Below, piece by piece: positions 25,366 to 31,739 of a DNA stretch of 35,062 bases. Below the pieces are notes generated by a model. That model was not told the origin of the DNA and did not search any database. It saw only the letters and a list, made by a program, of their open reading frames with translations. A program made the position numbers and the translations under genes. The number at the start of each line of letters is the position of its first letter. Within the stretch, counting starts at the first letter, position 1. Origin of the DNA: CAVSWN01 sp046728115. GTDB lineage: Bacteria > Acidobacteriota > Vicinamibacteria > Vicinamibacterales > CAVVIG01. The stretch is from NCBI GenBank assembly GCA_046728115.1, contig JBKPDW010000025.1, forward strand, positions 1-35,062, written 5' to 3'.

Positions 25366-25785
25366 CTAATCGCCGCGGGCACTCCGCGTCAACCGCGCGA
25401 GCAGTCCGCTGGCACACAGTCCGACCAGAAACGCAGGGACACCTGTGATGAATGGCCAGGCGACGAGCGCGACAAGCAGAAGCCGCTGGTGTTCGCCGGG
25501 TGAGACTGTCGCTAGGGAGCGCATGAGGGCGGCAACCGCTAGCCCGAGCGCACCAAGACCAGCGGCGGCTGCAACATGTAGCGCAGCGGAAACGGGCGAA
25601 CTGCCGAACCTGAAGCGCTCGTACGCCACGTGAGCAGCATATGCCACGAAGCTGACCACCCAGGCTGCCAGCCGCCACACGCGCACATGACTAGCCGGCA
25701 GGGCGAACGCGATGCCCACTGCAGCATAGAACGCTGCGAGCAGGACAACAGCGCGAAACCAAGACTGACGGTGCGTGTCGCCCAC
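25366..25785 (-). CDS. Cassette gene: small membrane protein
   Basis: A 139-residue protein with about four membrane helices: AVVLLAAFYAAVGIAFALPA, LAAWVVSFVAYAAHVAYERF, ALHVAAAAGLGALGLAVAAL and LLLVALVAWPFITGVPAFLV. No motif points to a function and I do not recognise the family. The GTG start lies only 7 nt inside the boundary set by attC-B, with almost no leader, and the TAG stop is 14 nt before attC-A: a compact cassette. As in other cassette arrays, expression would rely on read-through from upstream or an internal promoter; none is evident. Confidence 0.75.
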   Translation of the reverse strand: MGDTHRQSWFRAVVLLAAFYAAVGIAFALPASHVRVWRLAAWVVSFVAYAAHVAYERFRFGSSPVSAALHVAAAAGLGALGLAVAALMRSLATVSPGEHQRLLLVALVAWPFITGVPAFLVGLCASGLLARLTRSARGD

Positions 25786-25792
25786 GTGTGTG

Positions 25793-25873
25793 GTCTAACG
25801 ATCCGCGCTCACCCGTGCCGGCTGCGGCGCGTGAGCGACGCCGGCGGCGTCGGGGTGCAGCGCCTTGTTATCT
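25793..25873 (-). repeat. attC-B (81 bp)
   Basis: Read on the minus strand: gene-side core AGATAAC (25867-25873, partly degenerate, overlapping the TAA of the VOC gene), arm GGCGCTGCACC, a variable stem, opposite arm pairing as GCGCTCACC (one extra G on the gene side), and the recombining core GTTAGAC (25793-25799), a full match to GTTRRRY. Confidence 0.82.
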
Positions 25874-26230
25874 GCCACGCCTTTCCTCACCGACGGATAT
25901 CGTCAGCCCATCAGGATCAGCGTACTGCGCGACTTGCGCGCCAAACACTTCCTTTGGCTCCTGAATGCAGTGGACATTTCTTTCGACCATCCGCTGATGA
26001 AATTCGTCGAGATTGGGAACACTCAAACCAGGACGGCACCGTCCGGGGGGAAGATCGTCTCGATCCGAACCAGGGGCCTTGCTTGCGTGCAGCGCTAGGA
26101 TTGCTCCATCCGTTGCGAACTCGGTCCACCCTGGAGACTCGAAGCTCAGGGGCAGTCCCAATGTGTCTCGATAGAACGACACTGCGCGCTTCATGTCGCT
26201 GACGAAGACAATCGCGTAGTTGACGCGCAT
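25868..26230 (-). CDS. Cassette gene: VOC-family (glyoxalase/bleomycin-resistance fold) protein
   Basis: A 120-residue VOC protein. NYAIVFVSDMKRAVSFYRDT gives the first strand and helix, LGLPLSF and WTEFATDGAILALH the middle strands, and QVAQYADPDGLTISVGE the last strand, whose acidic residues can bind metal. It has the size of fosfomycin- or bleomycin-resistance-like and dioxygenase-like members; the substrate is not decidable. AGGAGG lies 8 nt before the ATG. The TAA stop is inside attC-B. VOC proteins are among the commonest gene types in environmental integron cassettes, which fits the setting. Confidence 0.88.
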   Translation of the reverse strand: MRVNYAIVFVSDMKRAVSFYRDTLGLPLSFESPGWTEFATDGAILALHASKAPGSDRDDLPPGRCRPGLSVPNLDEFHQRMVERNVHCIQEPKEVFGAQVAQYADPDGLTISVGEERRGR

Positions 26231-26258
26231 TCGACACCTCCTTTCGTTTCAGGAAGGC

Positions 26259-26339
26259 AGCTAACGACTTGGTGCTCACGCGCGGCCGCGCGCGTCACAC
26301 TCCACCGGCGCGTGGCGTCGGCTGCAGCACCGGTTAGGC
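26259..26339 (-). repeat. attC-C (81 bp)
   Basis: Minus strand: gene-side core GCCTAAC (26333-26339) contains the TAA of the methyltransferase gene. The arm GGTGCTGCA pairs with GGTGCTCA of the far side, leaving one extra G on the gene side. Far core GTTAGCT (26259-26265) has one mismatch to GTTRRRY. The loop region is a GC-rich variable stem. Confidence 0.82.
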
Positions 26340-27020
26340 GGCCCGCTTTTCAGCATAGAACATGGCAAATTTCTCGCACGACCAAGCCAAGTCGGCCACC
26401 ACAAAGCCGGCGGCACGCATATACGCGAGCTGTTGCGCCGCAGACTCTGGCGAGTCGTTCTCTCGATGATCAGCCAAGACGTGGCCGATACGCTCCTCCT
26501 CCAATCCGGCGTCGCGCATGAAAGCGACCCAGCCGTCGAGAAACAACCTTTCAAGAGCGGGATCAGCAGCGGCCGTGATGTCGGCGTAGATAAATCGACC
26601 GCTCGGCGATAGGCGGTCATAGACGTCGCCGATCAGGCGTCGCTTGTCGCGCACATGATGAATCGCGAAAAACGACACCACGAGGTCAAAAGGACCAGGA
26701 GGCAGCGGCTGGTTCAGATCCTGGTTCAACAGCTGAATCCGGTCCCCCCACTTGGCGCACCGCTGCAAGGCAAGCTCGCGCATCTTCTCGGAGAATTCGA
26801 TCGCGAGGTACTCGATATCGCTGTACTGCTCCAGAAACAATGAGGCCCACTCGCCAGTGCCACAGCCGAGCTCGAGGACCCGTTCGCCGCCTGAAGCCGC
26901 CGCATACCGGAGAGTCATGCGCTGAATCTGACGGTACGCTGGAATGATTCGCAGTTTCAGATCGTCGTACTCGGAGGCCAGCCGATCGAACGTGTTTCGG
27001 ACCGAGAGATCCTCGGGCAT
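26334..27020 (-). CDS. Cassette gene: class I SAM-dependent methyltransferase
   Basis: A 228-residue Rossmann-type methyltransferase. Motif I VLELGCGTGEW (residues 48-58), an acidic residue after the second strand in IEYLAIEFSEKM, motif IV-like FDLVVSFFAIHHV (about 111-123) and the post-motif helix LSPSGRFIYADI are all in place. FFAIHHV and the helical cap (about 150-205) resemble Methyltransf_25/ubiquinone-methyltransferase-like enzymes acting on small molecules. It begins 10 nt inside attC-D and its TAA is within attC-C, so it fills its cassette completely. Substrate unknown. Confidence 0.9.
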   Translation of the reverse strand: MPEDLSVRNTFDRLASEYDDLKLRIIPAYRQIQRMTLRYAAASGGERVLELGCGTGEWASLFLEQYSDIEYLAIEFSEKMRELALQRCAKWGDRIQLLNQDLNQPLPPGPFDLVVSFFAIHHVRDKRRLIGDVYDRLSPSGRFIYADITAAADPALERLFLDGWVAFMRDAGLEEERIGHVLADHRENDSPESAAQQLAYMRAAGFVVADLAWSCEKFAMFYAEKRAA

Positions 27021-27030
27021 TTCATTGTCA

Positions 27031-27125
27031 GCCCAACGGATTGGCGCTCACCGCGGCCCCGCTTATCGCGATGCGACGTTAGCCGAGACCTCCAGCGGCG
27101 CCGACGGGTGCAGCGCCTGTTAGAC
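27031..27125 (-). repeat. attC-D (95 bp)
   Basis: Minus strand: gene-side core GTCTAAC (27119-27125) matches RYYYAAC and contains the TAA of the following cassette's methyltransferase. The arm GGCGCTGCA pairs with GGCGCTCA (one extra G on the gene side). Far core GTTGGGC (27031-27037) matches GTTRRRY fully. The variable stem is about 50 nt. Confidence 0.85.
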
Positions 27126-27854
27126 GGCCACTTTTTCCAGCACTCCGATGTACAGTGGTCCGGTCGCGCGAATCAGTCTCGCAACCCGCCACCCGGTACC
27201 AGCGACTATCGCACGCATCTCGCGAGGCGAGACAATCAAATAATCGAACCACGGCGTCCGCGCGTGACCGTAACCTACACGGAGGCGGAGCTGGCCTGGA
27301 AACCTCCCGCGGCGGCGGTTCAGCTGAAGGTACCGCCGATGATTCGGGTTCGTCGTCTCATAAGGGTTCCGGGATTCGGCGACGATGCGCGCCGTCGATG
27401 ACGTCAGCCCGTAGAAGCGTCTGAGAAGCCATCGAGCACGGCGAGGATTGCCGAACAACCCGAAGTTGTTGCCAAACATCACGATGGTGTCGAACTCACC
27501 GAGCCGGCGGCTGACTTGTGTGATGGAACACACGCGCGCATCGCGCACTCCTCGTAGTCGGCATGTTTTCACCGCAAGAGGCGACAGGTCGATGGCGACG
27601 ACCTGGTGGCCGCGAGCCTGCAGGTGCAACGCGACCCGGCCTGCGCCGCAGCCCACGTCGAGGACCCTGCCACGGACTTGGCTCATGGCTTGCCGCTCAC
27701 AAGTGGGCCACTTTTCGAACGGCGCAAAGTAGGCTGGGGCGCCCGTCGAAACGTCGAGCCAGCCGTCATCACGTTCGACGATCTCGAAGGACGGCAGCCC
27801 GTGGTAGTGCGCGTATATCAGGCTGCCGCATCCGTCTTTGCTCAAGGACAGCAT
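27120..27854 (-). CDS. Cassette gene: class I SAM-dependent methyltransferase (second type)
   Basis: A 244-residue methyltransferase. The start at 27854 is chosen because the open frame further upstream runs through attC-E, which cannot belong to the gene. Motif I is VLDVGCGAGRVALHL (about 64-78), followed by GHQVVAIDLSPLAVKTCRLR and FDTIVMFGNNFGLFG. The N-terminal part (YHGLPSFEIVERDDGWLDVS, PAYFAPFEKWP) is typical of a distinct small-molecule methyltransferase family. It is not closely similar to the neighbouring cassette methyltransferase, so the two were acquired separately rather than duplicated. The TAA lies inside attC-D. Confidence 0.87.
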   Translation of the reverse strand: MLSLSKDGCGSLIYAHYHGLPSFEIVERDDGWLDVSTGAPAYFAPFEKWPTCERQAMSQVRGRVLDVGCGAGRVALHLQARGHQVVAIDLSPLAVKTCRLRGVRDARVCSITQVSRRLGEFDTIVMFGNNFGLFGNPRRARWLLRRFYGLTSSTARIVAESRNPYETTNPNHRRYLQLNRRRGRFPGQLRLRVGYGHARTPWFDYLIVSPREMRAIVAGTGWRVARLIRATGPLYIGVLEKVAV

Positions 27855-27872
27855 TGGATTCTGAACGTGGCC

Positions 27873-27969
27873 GTTTAACGCACTGCCGCTCAGCCGCGAA
27901 CGGCGCTCACCATCGTCTCGAAGTAGCTCGCCGTGCGAGGCGCTCGCCGGCTGCAGTGGCATGTTAACC
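27873..27969 (-). repeat. attC-E (97 bp)
   Basis: Minus strand: gene-side core GGTTAAC (27963-27969), arm CCACTGCAGCC pairing with CCGCTCAGCC (one extra base on the gene side), and far core GTTAAAC (27873-27879), a full GTTRRRY match. Between them lies a longer variable stem than in the other sites. Confidence 0.82.
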
Positions 27970-28020
27970 AGTATCTTCGGTCTCATGGCGTAGCCCTGAG
28001 CCAGCCGCGTGGTCAAGTTG

Positions 28021-28691
28021 TCAGGACGGTAAGGAAACCGGCCGCAGCCGGTCCATCCAGAACGCCCACGCGACCGTTAGCGAGAAGAATACTAAAGCCA
28101 CGATCGAGCCTGAAACCGGGGATTGCGCGGCGGGAGGGGCGGAGACCGTGAAGTTCGAGATCCAAGACGCGGTCAGCAGGGCCACGACGAGCCAGAATAG
28201 GAATACGCCCGCGCGGTTCTTCGCACTAGTCGTGCGCAGGTAGACGATCAGAGACGCCAACCAAAGTCCCCCCTCGAGGGCGAGGGTCCAGGGCAGCGAA
28301 GTCCACAATCCCAAACCGTAAACTCGCGTGACGCCCGGGGCGAGCGGCATGTCCGGCCGGTGACTGATGAAATCCAGCACCCAATGACCACCACCGCGGC
28401 GAACAGCATCAAAGCTCCGGCGCCGTAGCCCCTGCGCCACCGATAAAAGGCGGCGAACAAGACGCCCCAAACCGCGTCCATCGCCAAGCTGTGGCTCAGG
28501 CCGATATCGTAAAGCTCAACGCTCTCGATGCCGCGACCGCCGGGAACCATGCGCCAATGCTCTAGACCAGTGATGATGAACACGAATCCCAGCAGGTCCG
28601 GAAGCATGGACGCGACAGTCAAGGTCCCAAGCGAAACGTGTGGCGCGGCGCGCTTACCGATCAGGCCAATCGCGAAGTGCCCGACGAGCAT
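28021..28691 (-). pseudogene. Cassette gene: YdjM-like metal-dependent hydrolase-type membrane protein, frameshifted
   Basis: Two overlapping frames together encode one membrane protein of about 220 residues. The first part (MLVGHFAIGLIGKRAAPHVS, LGTLTVASMLPDLLGFVFI, YDIGLSHSLAMDAVWGVLFA) and the second (HWVLDFISHRPDMPLAPGVT, YGLGLWTSLPWTLALEGGLW, later LVVALLTASWISNF) join near 28385-28395 by a one-base shift. Conserved histidines in GHFAIG, LSHSL, and HWVLDFISHRP resemble the membrane hydrolase family of YdjM. About six helices are predicted. A GAGGAG ribosome site precedes the ATG; the TGA is 52 nt from attC-E. The shift may be a mutation or a sequence error. Confidence 0.7.
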
Positions 28692-28750
28692 CCCAACTGA
28701 CTCCTCAAATCCGGCGCCGTGACAAATGACAACCTGGTTTCCCTGGGCCT

Positions 28751-28834
28751 GGCTAACGGTTCAAATGAGCCGTGCGCCGCAGCGGAATGATCGCACAGAC
28801 CGGTTGGCGCGTCGGCTCCATTTGAATGTTAGCC
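28751..28834 (-). repeat. attC-F (84 bp)
   Basis: Minus strand: gene-side core GGCTAAC (28828-28834) contains the TAA of the gene at 28829. The long arm ATTCAAATGGAGCCG pairs with GGTTCAAATGAGCCG (one extra G on the gene side). Far core GTTAGCC (28751-28757). The arms and flanks are practically identical to attC-G, differing only in the variable loop region. Confidence 0.88.
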
Positions 28835-29128
28835 AGCGGTCCTGTTCTTCAGATACCAGCCGGCCGGTGTTACGTCCACCTTCCAGTATGACTTGAAATC
28901 CGCCATGTGATCCTTCACCTCGTCGAGCGATATACGGCCTGACAAACCTCGTCGGTGCACGTGCCTGTCGATGGTTCCGAGAACAACGTACTCCGGCTCG
29001 GGAACATTGACCGCGGCCCTGAGCAACTTGTCGAGTTCTGCCTTGTGGGCCACGAGGGTGTCGCACCGAAGACAAAGCCGGCACGTTTTGCCGAGCAGCA
29101 CTAACCCCAAGCTCTTGACGTGAATCAC
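28829..29128 (-). CDS. Cassette gene: conserved protein of unknown function
   Basis: A 99-residue product from a GTG start. It reads SLGLVLLGKTCRLCLRCDTL, VAHKAELDKLLRA, EYVVLGTIDRHVHRRGLSGR and ends with GWYLKNRTAG. The CRLCLRC cluster and the TIDR..HRRG segment match a small uncharacterised family I have seen in proteobacteria and acidobacteria, in which the Cys pair follows GKTC. Relatives are somewhat longer at the N-terminus, and the open frame does extend upstream without a start codon, so the true start may have been lost or lies at a non-standard codon. The TAA is inside attC-F. Function unknown; a metal-binding or redox role for the cysteines is speculation. Confidence 0.6.
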   Translation of the reverse strand: MIHVKSLGLVLLGKTCRLCLRCDTLVAHKAELDKLLRAAVNVPEPEYVVLGTIDRHVHRRGLSGRISLDEVKDHMADFKSYWKVDVTPAGWYLKNRTAG

Positions 29129-29310
29129 CAGCGGGAGTTTCCGAACGTTTGTTCTCGTTTCGCAACGCGCGCATCTCGTAAATCGCAGTCGGCATGCGGA
29201 TTCAGGATGAACGCATATCGTGGTGGCAGGGCGCCGAGCCGATCGGCCCCGTTTGCGGTTCGTTTCAATTTGTCTATTGATTCCTGTACGTGCTCATGGT
29301 CTTACACGAG

Positions 29311-29547
29311 TCAGAGTGGCTCATCGATCGAAAAGAGATCCTGCAGCAATCGTCGCGCCTCAATGAGACCTCTTTCGGTAAAAGCGACCGACTTGGCCTT
29401 TCCCCGCGGATCGGAAATGAATCCCTTCTCGTACAAACGGTTCATGGCCTCCCAATCGAAGCCTTTCCAAGCGCGATCGACCCCATGAAGCCCAAGATAC
29501 AACAGGGCTAAAACGGCTCGGTCGATCTTGTCACTGTTCAAAGTCAT
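29311..29547 (-). CDS. Cassette gene: DUF6429-like small protein
   Basis: A 78-residue protein starting at 29547 (10 nt inside attC-G): LNSDKIDRAVLALLYLGLHG, RAWKGFDWEAMNRLYEKGFI, GKAKSVAFTERGLIEARRLL. The pattern KAKSV.FTE.GL is characteristic of DUF6429 proteins, small helical proteins of unknown function. The open frame extends upstream through attC-G, which is rejected as a start. No attC-like site follows its stop at 29311: the 182 nt to the next gene (29129-29310) contain no recognisable feature, so the two genes share one unit or the intervening site has decayed. Confidence 0.8.
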   Translation of the reverse strand: MTLNSDKIDRAVLALLYLGLHGVDRAWKGFDWEAMNRLYEKGFISDPRGKAKSVAFTERGLIEARRLLQDLFSIDEPL

Positions 29548-29556
29548 TCGTTGTCT

Positions 29557-29640
29557 GGCTAACGGTTCAAATGAGCCGCGCGCCCGAGCGACATGATGGC
29601 ACAACCAGGTGGGCGCGTCGGCTCCATTTGAATGTTAGCC
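29557..29640 (-). repeat. attC-G (84 bp)
   Basis: Minus strand: gene-side core GGCTAAC (29634-29640) contains the TAA of a short frame ending at 29635. The arm ATTCAAATGGAGCCG pairs with GGTTCAAATGAGCCG, one extra G on the gene side; far core GTTAGCC (29557-29563). Read as protein the site yields ANIQMEPTR, a peptide I remember from spurious proteins over attC sites in databases. Confidence 0.88.
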
Positions 29641-29844
29641 AGCAGGCTTTTTCCGAGTCCACAAAACAACTGGGTTGTGGTCGCTCTGACTGGCGACGAA
29701 CTCTGAAGAGAGGACCTCGCAACGAGATAGCGCTCGACCTGCGGAACGTTGCGACGCTTCTCGACGCGTATCTCGATCGACACTTGCGCCCGGCCGGCAT
29801 TCGCAGCCTCGACACGGCGCCGGGCGGATCAAGAGAAGTGACAC
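29635..29844 (-). CDS. Remnant of the first visible cassette gene
   Basis: A 69-codon frame whose TAA lies in attC-G, as for the other cassette genes. Only the last 30 residues (LSRCEVLSSEFVASQSDHNP, VVLWTRKKPAG) look protein-like; the beginning is Arg/Cys-rich and unconvincing. Probably the 3' end of a cassette gene whose 5' part was lost when the array was joined to the tRNA-Arg region. No family recognised. Confidence 0.35.
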   Translation of the reverse strand: MSLLLIRPAPCRGCECRPGASVDRDTRREASQRSAGRALSRCEVLSSEFVASQSDHNPVVLWTRKKPAG

Positions 29845-29854
29845 ACCTGTGTCA
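29839..29854. other. 16-bp palindrome downstream of tRNA-Arg
   Basis: TGACACA and TGTGTCA form a 7-bp perfect dyad around CC, 18 nt beyond the tRNA CCA end. It could be a weak terminator for the tRNA transcript (minus strand) or a protein site. It also marks the edge between the cassette array and the tRNA locus. Confidence 0.4.
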
Positions 29855-29871
29855 TACAGCCCTTCAAAATG

Positions 29872-29948
29872 TGGCGCGCCCGGCAGGACTCGAACCTGCG
29901 ACCCCCGGCTTAGAAGGCCGGTGCTCTATCCAACTGAGCTACGGGCGC
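29872..29948 (-). tRNA. tRNA-Arg (anticodon UCU), CCA encoded
   Basis: The minus strand from 29948 folds into a complete cloverleaf: acceptor GCGCCCG (29942-29948) with CGGGCGC (29876-29882), D-arm GCTC/GAGC, anticodon stem CCGGC/GCCGG with loop CTTCTAA (anticodon TCT, 29912-29914), T-arm GCAGG/CCTGC with TTCGAGT, discriminator G and genomic CCA. All stems are perfect. The 3' end faces the cassette array, while an integrase remnant lies on the 5' side. It is the only complete tRNA in the window. Confidence 0.97.
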
Positions 29949-29984
29949 ACATTGAGGACAACGCCTAGTGTAGCGCGGGCTTAC

Positions 29985-30470
29985 GACCCTCCCGCAGTTC
30001 GCCGTGGTGCCAGAGGCCGGTGGTCTACCGAGCGCTTTTGGACCACGCCTGCACCACGTTTTCGACTTCTGCTCGAACTGCCGCATCACGTCTGGCAGGA
30101 CGAACTCGTCCGCATGTAGGGACCTCGCGGTCTGCGCCAGAGTGGCGTGGCCATACATCTTCTGGAGCCAATGAAGTTGCCAATCCTTCTCGAGCAGCCG
30201 GATGCCGCCTTCGTGACGGAGGTCGTTCAGCGCGAGCAACTCGCCCAAACGGGCAAGCGACTCAAGAGCAGCAATGATCAGAGATTGCAGAGTGAGACCT
30301 GGCCACCACAGACCCCGCCGCGATCTGAAGTAATCTTCGAGTTCCTTCATGGCTCGTCGACTGCCGGCGACAGGGGCGTCTGGACTGCTACCGAACTCTG
30401 TGCGACGCCACCGATCCGTCAGGCATTTCTCGTCGCTCGAAGGGCATCGGTTAAAATGCTCAAACATTCG
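29985..30470 (-). pseudogene. Dead tyrosine integrase next to tRNA-Arg
   Basis: A minus-strand frame contains pieces of a tyrosine recombinase in shortened order: LIIAALESLARLGELLALN (first catalytic Arg region) is fused directly to NDLRHEGGIRLLEKDWQLHW (box II), so roughly 80-100 residues between them are deleted. LQKMYGHATLAQTARSLHAD follows, in which the nucleophilic Tyr expected after TAR is replaced by Ser. The tail VLPDVMRQFEQKS is normal. The frame then runs into the tRNA-Arg gene. The N-terminal domain is mostly absent. It is of phage/island type, not an integron integrase (no IntI-type HTLRHSFAT or DLLGHSDV motifs). Confidence 0.75.
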
Positions 30471-30668
30471 CCGAACTCCATTTAATCGAGTGCTCCTTCA
30501 TCCCCCGTACCGATGGACTTCGGCGCAAGCCAGTCATTGTCCGGACGACTGCCGAGCGGTCAAGGCGGGGACTCCAGCGCGCCAGGACACGGGACAAGCG
30601 CCTTCGTTTCGATCATTGAGGAGTGTCGCCGACCAGGTCCATGACCAGGGACGTTCAAGGAGGACGAA

Positions 30669-30908
30669 ATGATCTATTCGATTCTCGTCGGGCTCATCGC
30701 GGGCTGGCTCGCCGGGCAAGTAATGAAGGGTGGCGGCTACGGCGTGCTGATGGACATCGTTCTTGGGCTGCTCGGCGGCATCATAGGCGGCTGGGTCTTC
30801 GGCTCTTTGGGCATCTGGCCGGCGGGCGGGATTGTGGGCTCGATCGTCGTGTCCTTCGTCGGCGCGGTGCTCCTCGTCGGGCTAGCCAGGATGTTGAGGC
30901 GAGCCTAA
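30669..30908 (+). CDS. GlsB/YeaQ/YmgE-family membrane protein (transglycosylase-associated)
   Basis: A 79-residue protein with three membrane helices rich in glycine: YSILVGLIAGWLAGQVMKGG, MDIVLGLLGGIIGGWVFGSL and GIVGSIVVSFVGAVLLVGLA. The GLIAGWLAG.VMKG start and the GG.IGGW motif define the family; its members are stress-induced inner-membrane proteins of unknown activity (the transglycosylase name is historical). A strong AAGGAGG ribosome site lies 7 nt before the ATG. It stands alone. The following stretch 30909-31199 contains no gene; only a 6-bp hairpin (31034-31048) is visible. Confidence 0.92.
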   Translation: MIYSILVGLIAGWLAGQVMKGGGYGVLMDIVLGLLGGIIGGWVFGSLGIWPAGGIVGSIVVSFVGAVLLVGLARMLRRA

Positions 30909-31199
30909 CTACGGTGTAGATATTGTCAACACTCAAGGGCGGGTAACCTGAGAACCGGCAGCGTCGGAGTCGCGACACGGCGCCGACGAGCGCCCTTGCC
31001 TGGACAATACATCGACGAGCACTTACTGACGTCGGAGCTCTAAGCTCCAGAGTTCATCAGCTATCGCTCAGGCACTCGCCCACGCCAGGGCGCCAGACCT
31101 CGACGTCGATGAGAACCTAGCTAAACTTGTCACAAGACCCTGTTCCCAGGGGACTCCATTCCGCACAATTCGCCCGCGAGAACAGGTGGTTTTGTTTGG

Positions 31200-31400
31200 A
31201 TGCATATGAACGCCGATGAACGAGCTCAATTAGTGGAAGACATTCAGCGGAGCGCACACTTCCGCGAACGGATTGTGGAGCAGGCGAGGGTGGACAAGGA
31301 ATTCGATATCGCCGCCGCCTGGGAGGAGCTGGACGAACTCGACAATTCAATTAATGAGCGGGTCGTGAAGGCGCGTAAACAAGCGCGGGAAGCCCGCTAG
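31200..31400 (+). CDS. Small charged helical protein, unknown function
   Basis: A 66-residue protein with alternating acidic and basic residues (ERAQLVEDIQRSAHFRERIV, EQARVDKEFDIAAAWEELDE, SINERVVKARKQAREAR), probably one or two long helices. Start ATG 31200 or 31206. I do not recognise a family; the ribosome site is weak. Composition is protein-like and there is no competing frame, so it may be real, but it lies in a mosaic region with gene fragments on both sides. Confidence 0.4.
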   Translation: MHMNADERAQLVEDIQRSAHFRERIVEQARVDKEFDIAAAWEELDELDNSINERVVKARKQAREAR

Positions 31401-31407
31401 ACGAAGC

Positions 31408-31532
31408 GCCCTCGAGGCACACGGCTGGTCCATCTGGTGGGGGACCGTCGCATCCCCCACGGCAAGGATTTCAACGCCTACATTCAACAGCAGCTCGACG
31501 CCGCGCGTTGCATCGTGGTGCTTTGGTCGAAC
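31408..31532 (+). pseudogene. TIR-domain fragment, frameshifted
   Basis: Two plus-strand frames spell a TIR domain segment: ALEAHGWSIWW, then after a shift in a run of G at 31438-31442, DRRIPHGKDFNAYIQQQLDA and ARCIVVLWSNS. The order (long helix end, WSIWWD..I, GK.F...I...L..A.C.VVLWS) is that of the bacterial TIR domains found in TIR-TPR or adenylate-cyclase proteins and in immunity proteins. The N-terminal part and everything after VVLWS are missing; at about 31532 it is replaced by a transposase fragment. Confidence 0.65.
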
Positions 31533-31736
31533 TCGATGCCGCGCTCCGAATCGATGCCCTCGAAGTAGCCAATCAACGACAGCCGGAAATAAATCCCCCG
31601 GCGGCAGACCCGGCCGGCCCATGGTCTCCGCGTAGAACGTTGCACATTGCGCTTCGGCGAAATCGTCGAACCCGTGCTCGCGCAGCAACTGCTTCAGCCG
31701 CCGATAGAACGGGTGACTCGCCGCCGTCCGCCGCAA
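31533..31736 (-). pseudogene. IS1182-type transposase, N-terminal fragment
   Basis: The minus strand encodes SHPFYRRLKQLLREHGFDDF, AEAQCATFYAETMGRPGLPP and, after a one-base shift near 31590, IYFRLSLIGYFEGIDSERGI. This is the typical start of IS1182/DDE transposases (MGRP.L.PG.YFR...IGYFEG.DSERGI). It breaks off where the TIR fragment of the opposite strand begins. The catalytic DDE core is absent. Presumably one end of an insertion that disrupted the TIR gene. Confidence 0.75.
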
Positions 31737-31739
31737 GCG

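Larger units (their letters stand above)
25278..29640 (-). mobile_element. Integron-type gene-cassette array without visible integrase (CALIN)
   Basis: Seven attC-like sites (A-G, listed separately) alternate with minus-strand genes over 4.4 kb. Each site has outer AAC/GTT core sequences, inner arms that pair with one another, and a single unpaired extra base always on the high-coordinate arm, meaning that all sites share one orientation. In classic integrons the arm next to the gene's stop carries this extra base, and here the stops are indeed at the high-coordinate ends; five TAA stops lie inside the site. Array polarity puts attI and the integrase, if any, beyond 29.6 kb, but that side shows only tRNA-Arg and a non-IntI integrase remnant. 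Structure is seen; recombination activity is inference. Confidence 0.85.

Noticed and set aside
27855..28016. N-terminal extension of the second methyltransferase frame
   Set aside because: It passes through attC-E; the gene must start inside its own cassette.
29129..29310. A further attC between the DUF6429-like gene and the next gene
   Set aside because: AAC and GTT triplets can be found, but no pair of complementary arms; at most a decayed site.
29559..29815. Open frames giving NIQMEPTR- or LTFKWSRR-like peptides
   Set aside because: They read through attC-G and are translations of the recombination site, not genes.
29985..30470. Integrase next to the cassette array as the integron integrase
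   Set aside because: Motifs are of phage/island integrases, without IntI-specific sequence; it is also inactivated and oriented by the tRNA.
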